A DNA stretch of 64,000 nucleotides, from NCBI RefSeq assembly GCF_000189635.1, contig NW_002476452.1:310001-374000 (forward strand). The letters are read 5' to 3'. This stretch comes from Tetrahymena thermophila SB210 (taxonomy: Eukaryota; Ciliophora; Oligohymenophorea; Hymenostomatida; Tetrahymenidae). Shown piece by piece: positions 63,796-64,000 of the stretch. Made by a program: the position numbers and the translations under genes. Under the pieces are notes generated by a model, which saw only the letters and a program-made list of their open reading frames with translations, searched no databases and was not told the DNA's origin. Within the stretch, counting starts at the first letter, position 1, and each line of letters begins with the position of its first letter.

Positions 63796-64000
63796 ACTAA
63801 CCAAATAATCCTTTTCACAAAATATTAATAACATTATATAATAATTAGTTTATAAGAATATATGCAAATAGAATTACATAATCTAAAAATTTTTTAAAAT
63901 ATTTTGTATTTTTAATTATTAATTGTATATTGAGTAACATGATTAAATTATTTTTACATACTCAATAATTGAAACAATAAATAAATATGTGTGGCTGAAT

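Noticed and set aside
1..64000. tRNA, rRNA and snRNA genes
   Set aside because: No GGTTCRANYCC-type B box with a matching cloverleaf, and no rRNA-like GC-rich conserved block was noticed. A short GGTTCATGTAT string at 40031 belongs to the inverted repeat and has no cloverleaf around it.

Overview
The window reads as ciliate nuclear DNA that uses the code in which TAA and TAG mean glutamine and TGA is the only stop. Every convincing protein here is littered with in-frame TAA/TAG codons and ends at TGA. Composition is very AT-rich, introns are GT..AG and mostly 50-290 bp, and intergenic DNA is almost pure A/T. This fits a Tetrahymena-like oligohymenophorean (Paramecium introns are much shorter). 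No telomere, rRNA, tRNA, transposase or CRISPR was seen. Coordinates of spliced genes are outer limits; introns are listed in the evidence text.

Left part (1-22 kb): the 3' part of a Hemingway/CFAP97-domain ciliary protein with a long Q/N/acidic tail (<1-4521); a very large P4-ATPase/guanylyl-cyclase fusion (6178-16895); an intronless cytochrome P450 on the minus strand (17706-19223); then 2.8 kb of AT-rich spacer with a strong hairpin.

Middle (22-49 kb): a Q/N-rich coiled-coil protein (22048-25912); U3 snoRNP protein Rrp9 (26590-29148); a protein with repeated FxPxxN motifs (29942-about 31976); a short Ser/Gln-rich protein (32541-33461); a DeSI/PPPDE-type cysteine isopeptidase (35014-35565); a disordered Q-rich protein (37653-39820) facing a coiled-coil protein (42590-40547) across a spacer that holds an unusual GC-richer inverted repeat; an unknown 298-aa protein (43096-43992); and the ribosome-biogenesis helicase Dbp10/DDX54 (44785-47808). 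Rrp9 and Dbp10 both act in nucleolar ribosome assembly, but they are about 16 kb apart and nothing shows joint control.

Right part (49-64 kb): a 1285-aa glycine-rich membrane protein with signal peptide (49146-53514), then a cluster of three intronless paralogues (57048-53998 minus, 58971-61415 plus, 62095-63795 plus). Each has an N-terminal glutamine-rich coiled coil of very different length, a GBP-like P-loop GTPase domain, and what looks like an Hsp20/alpha-crystallin-type beta domain at the C-terminus. The first has lost the DxxG switch motif. A 142-bp tandem repeat lies between the divergent first two. This cluster is the most novel-looking system in the window.
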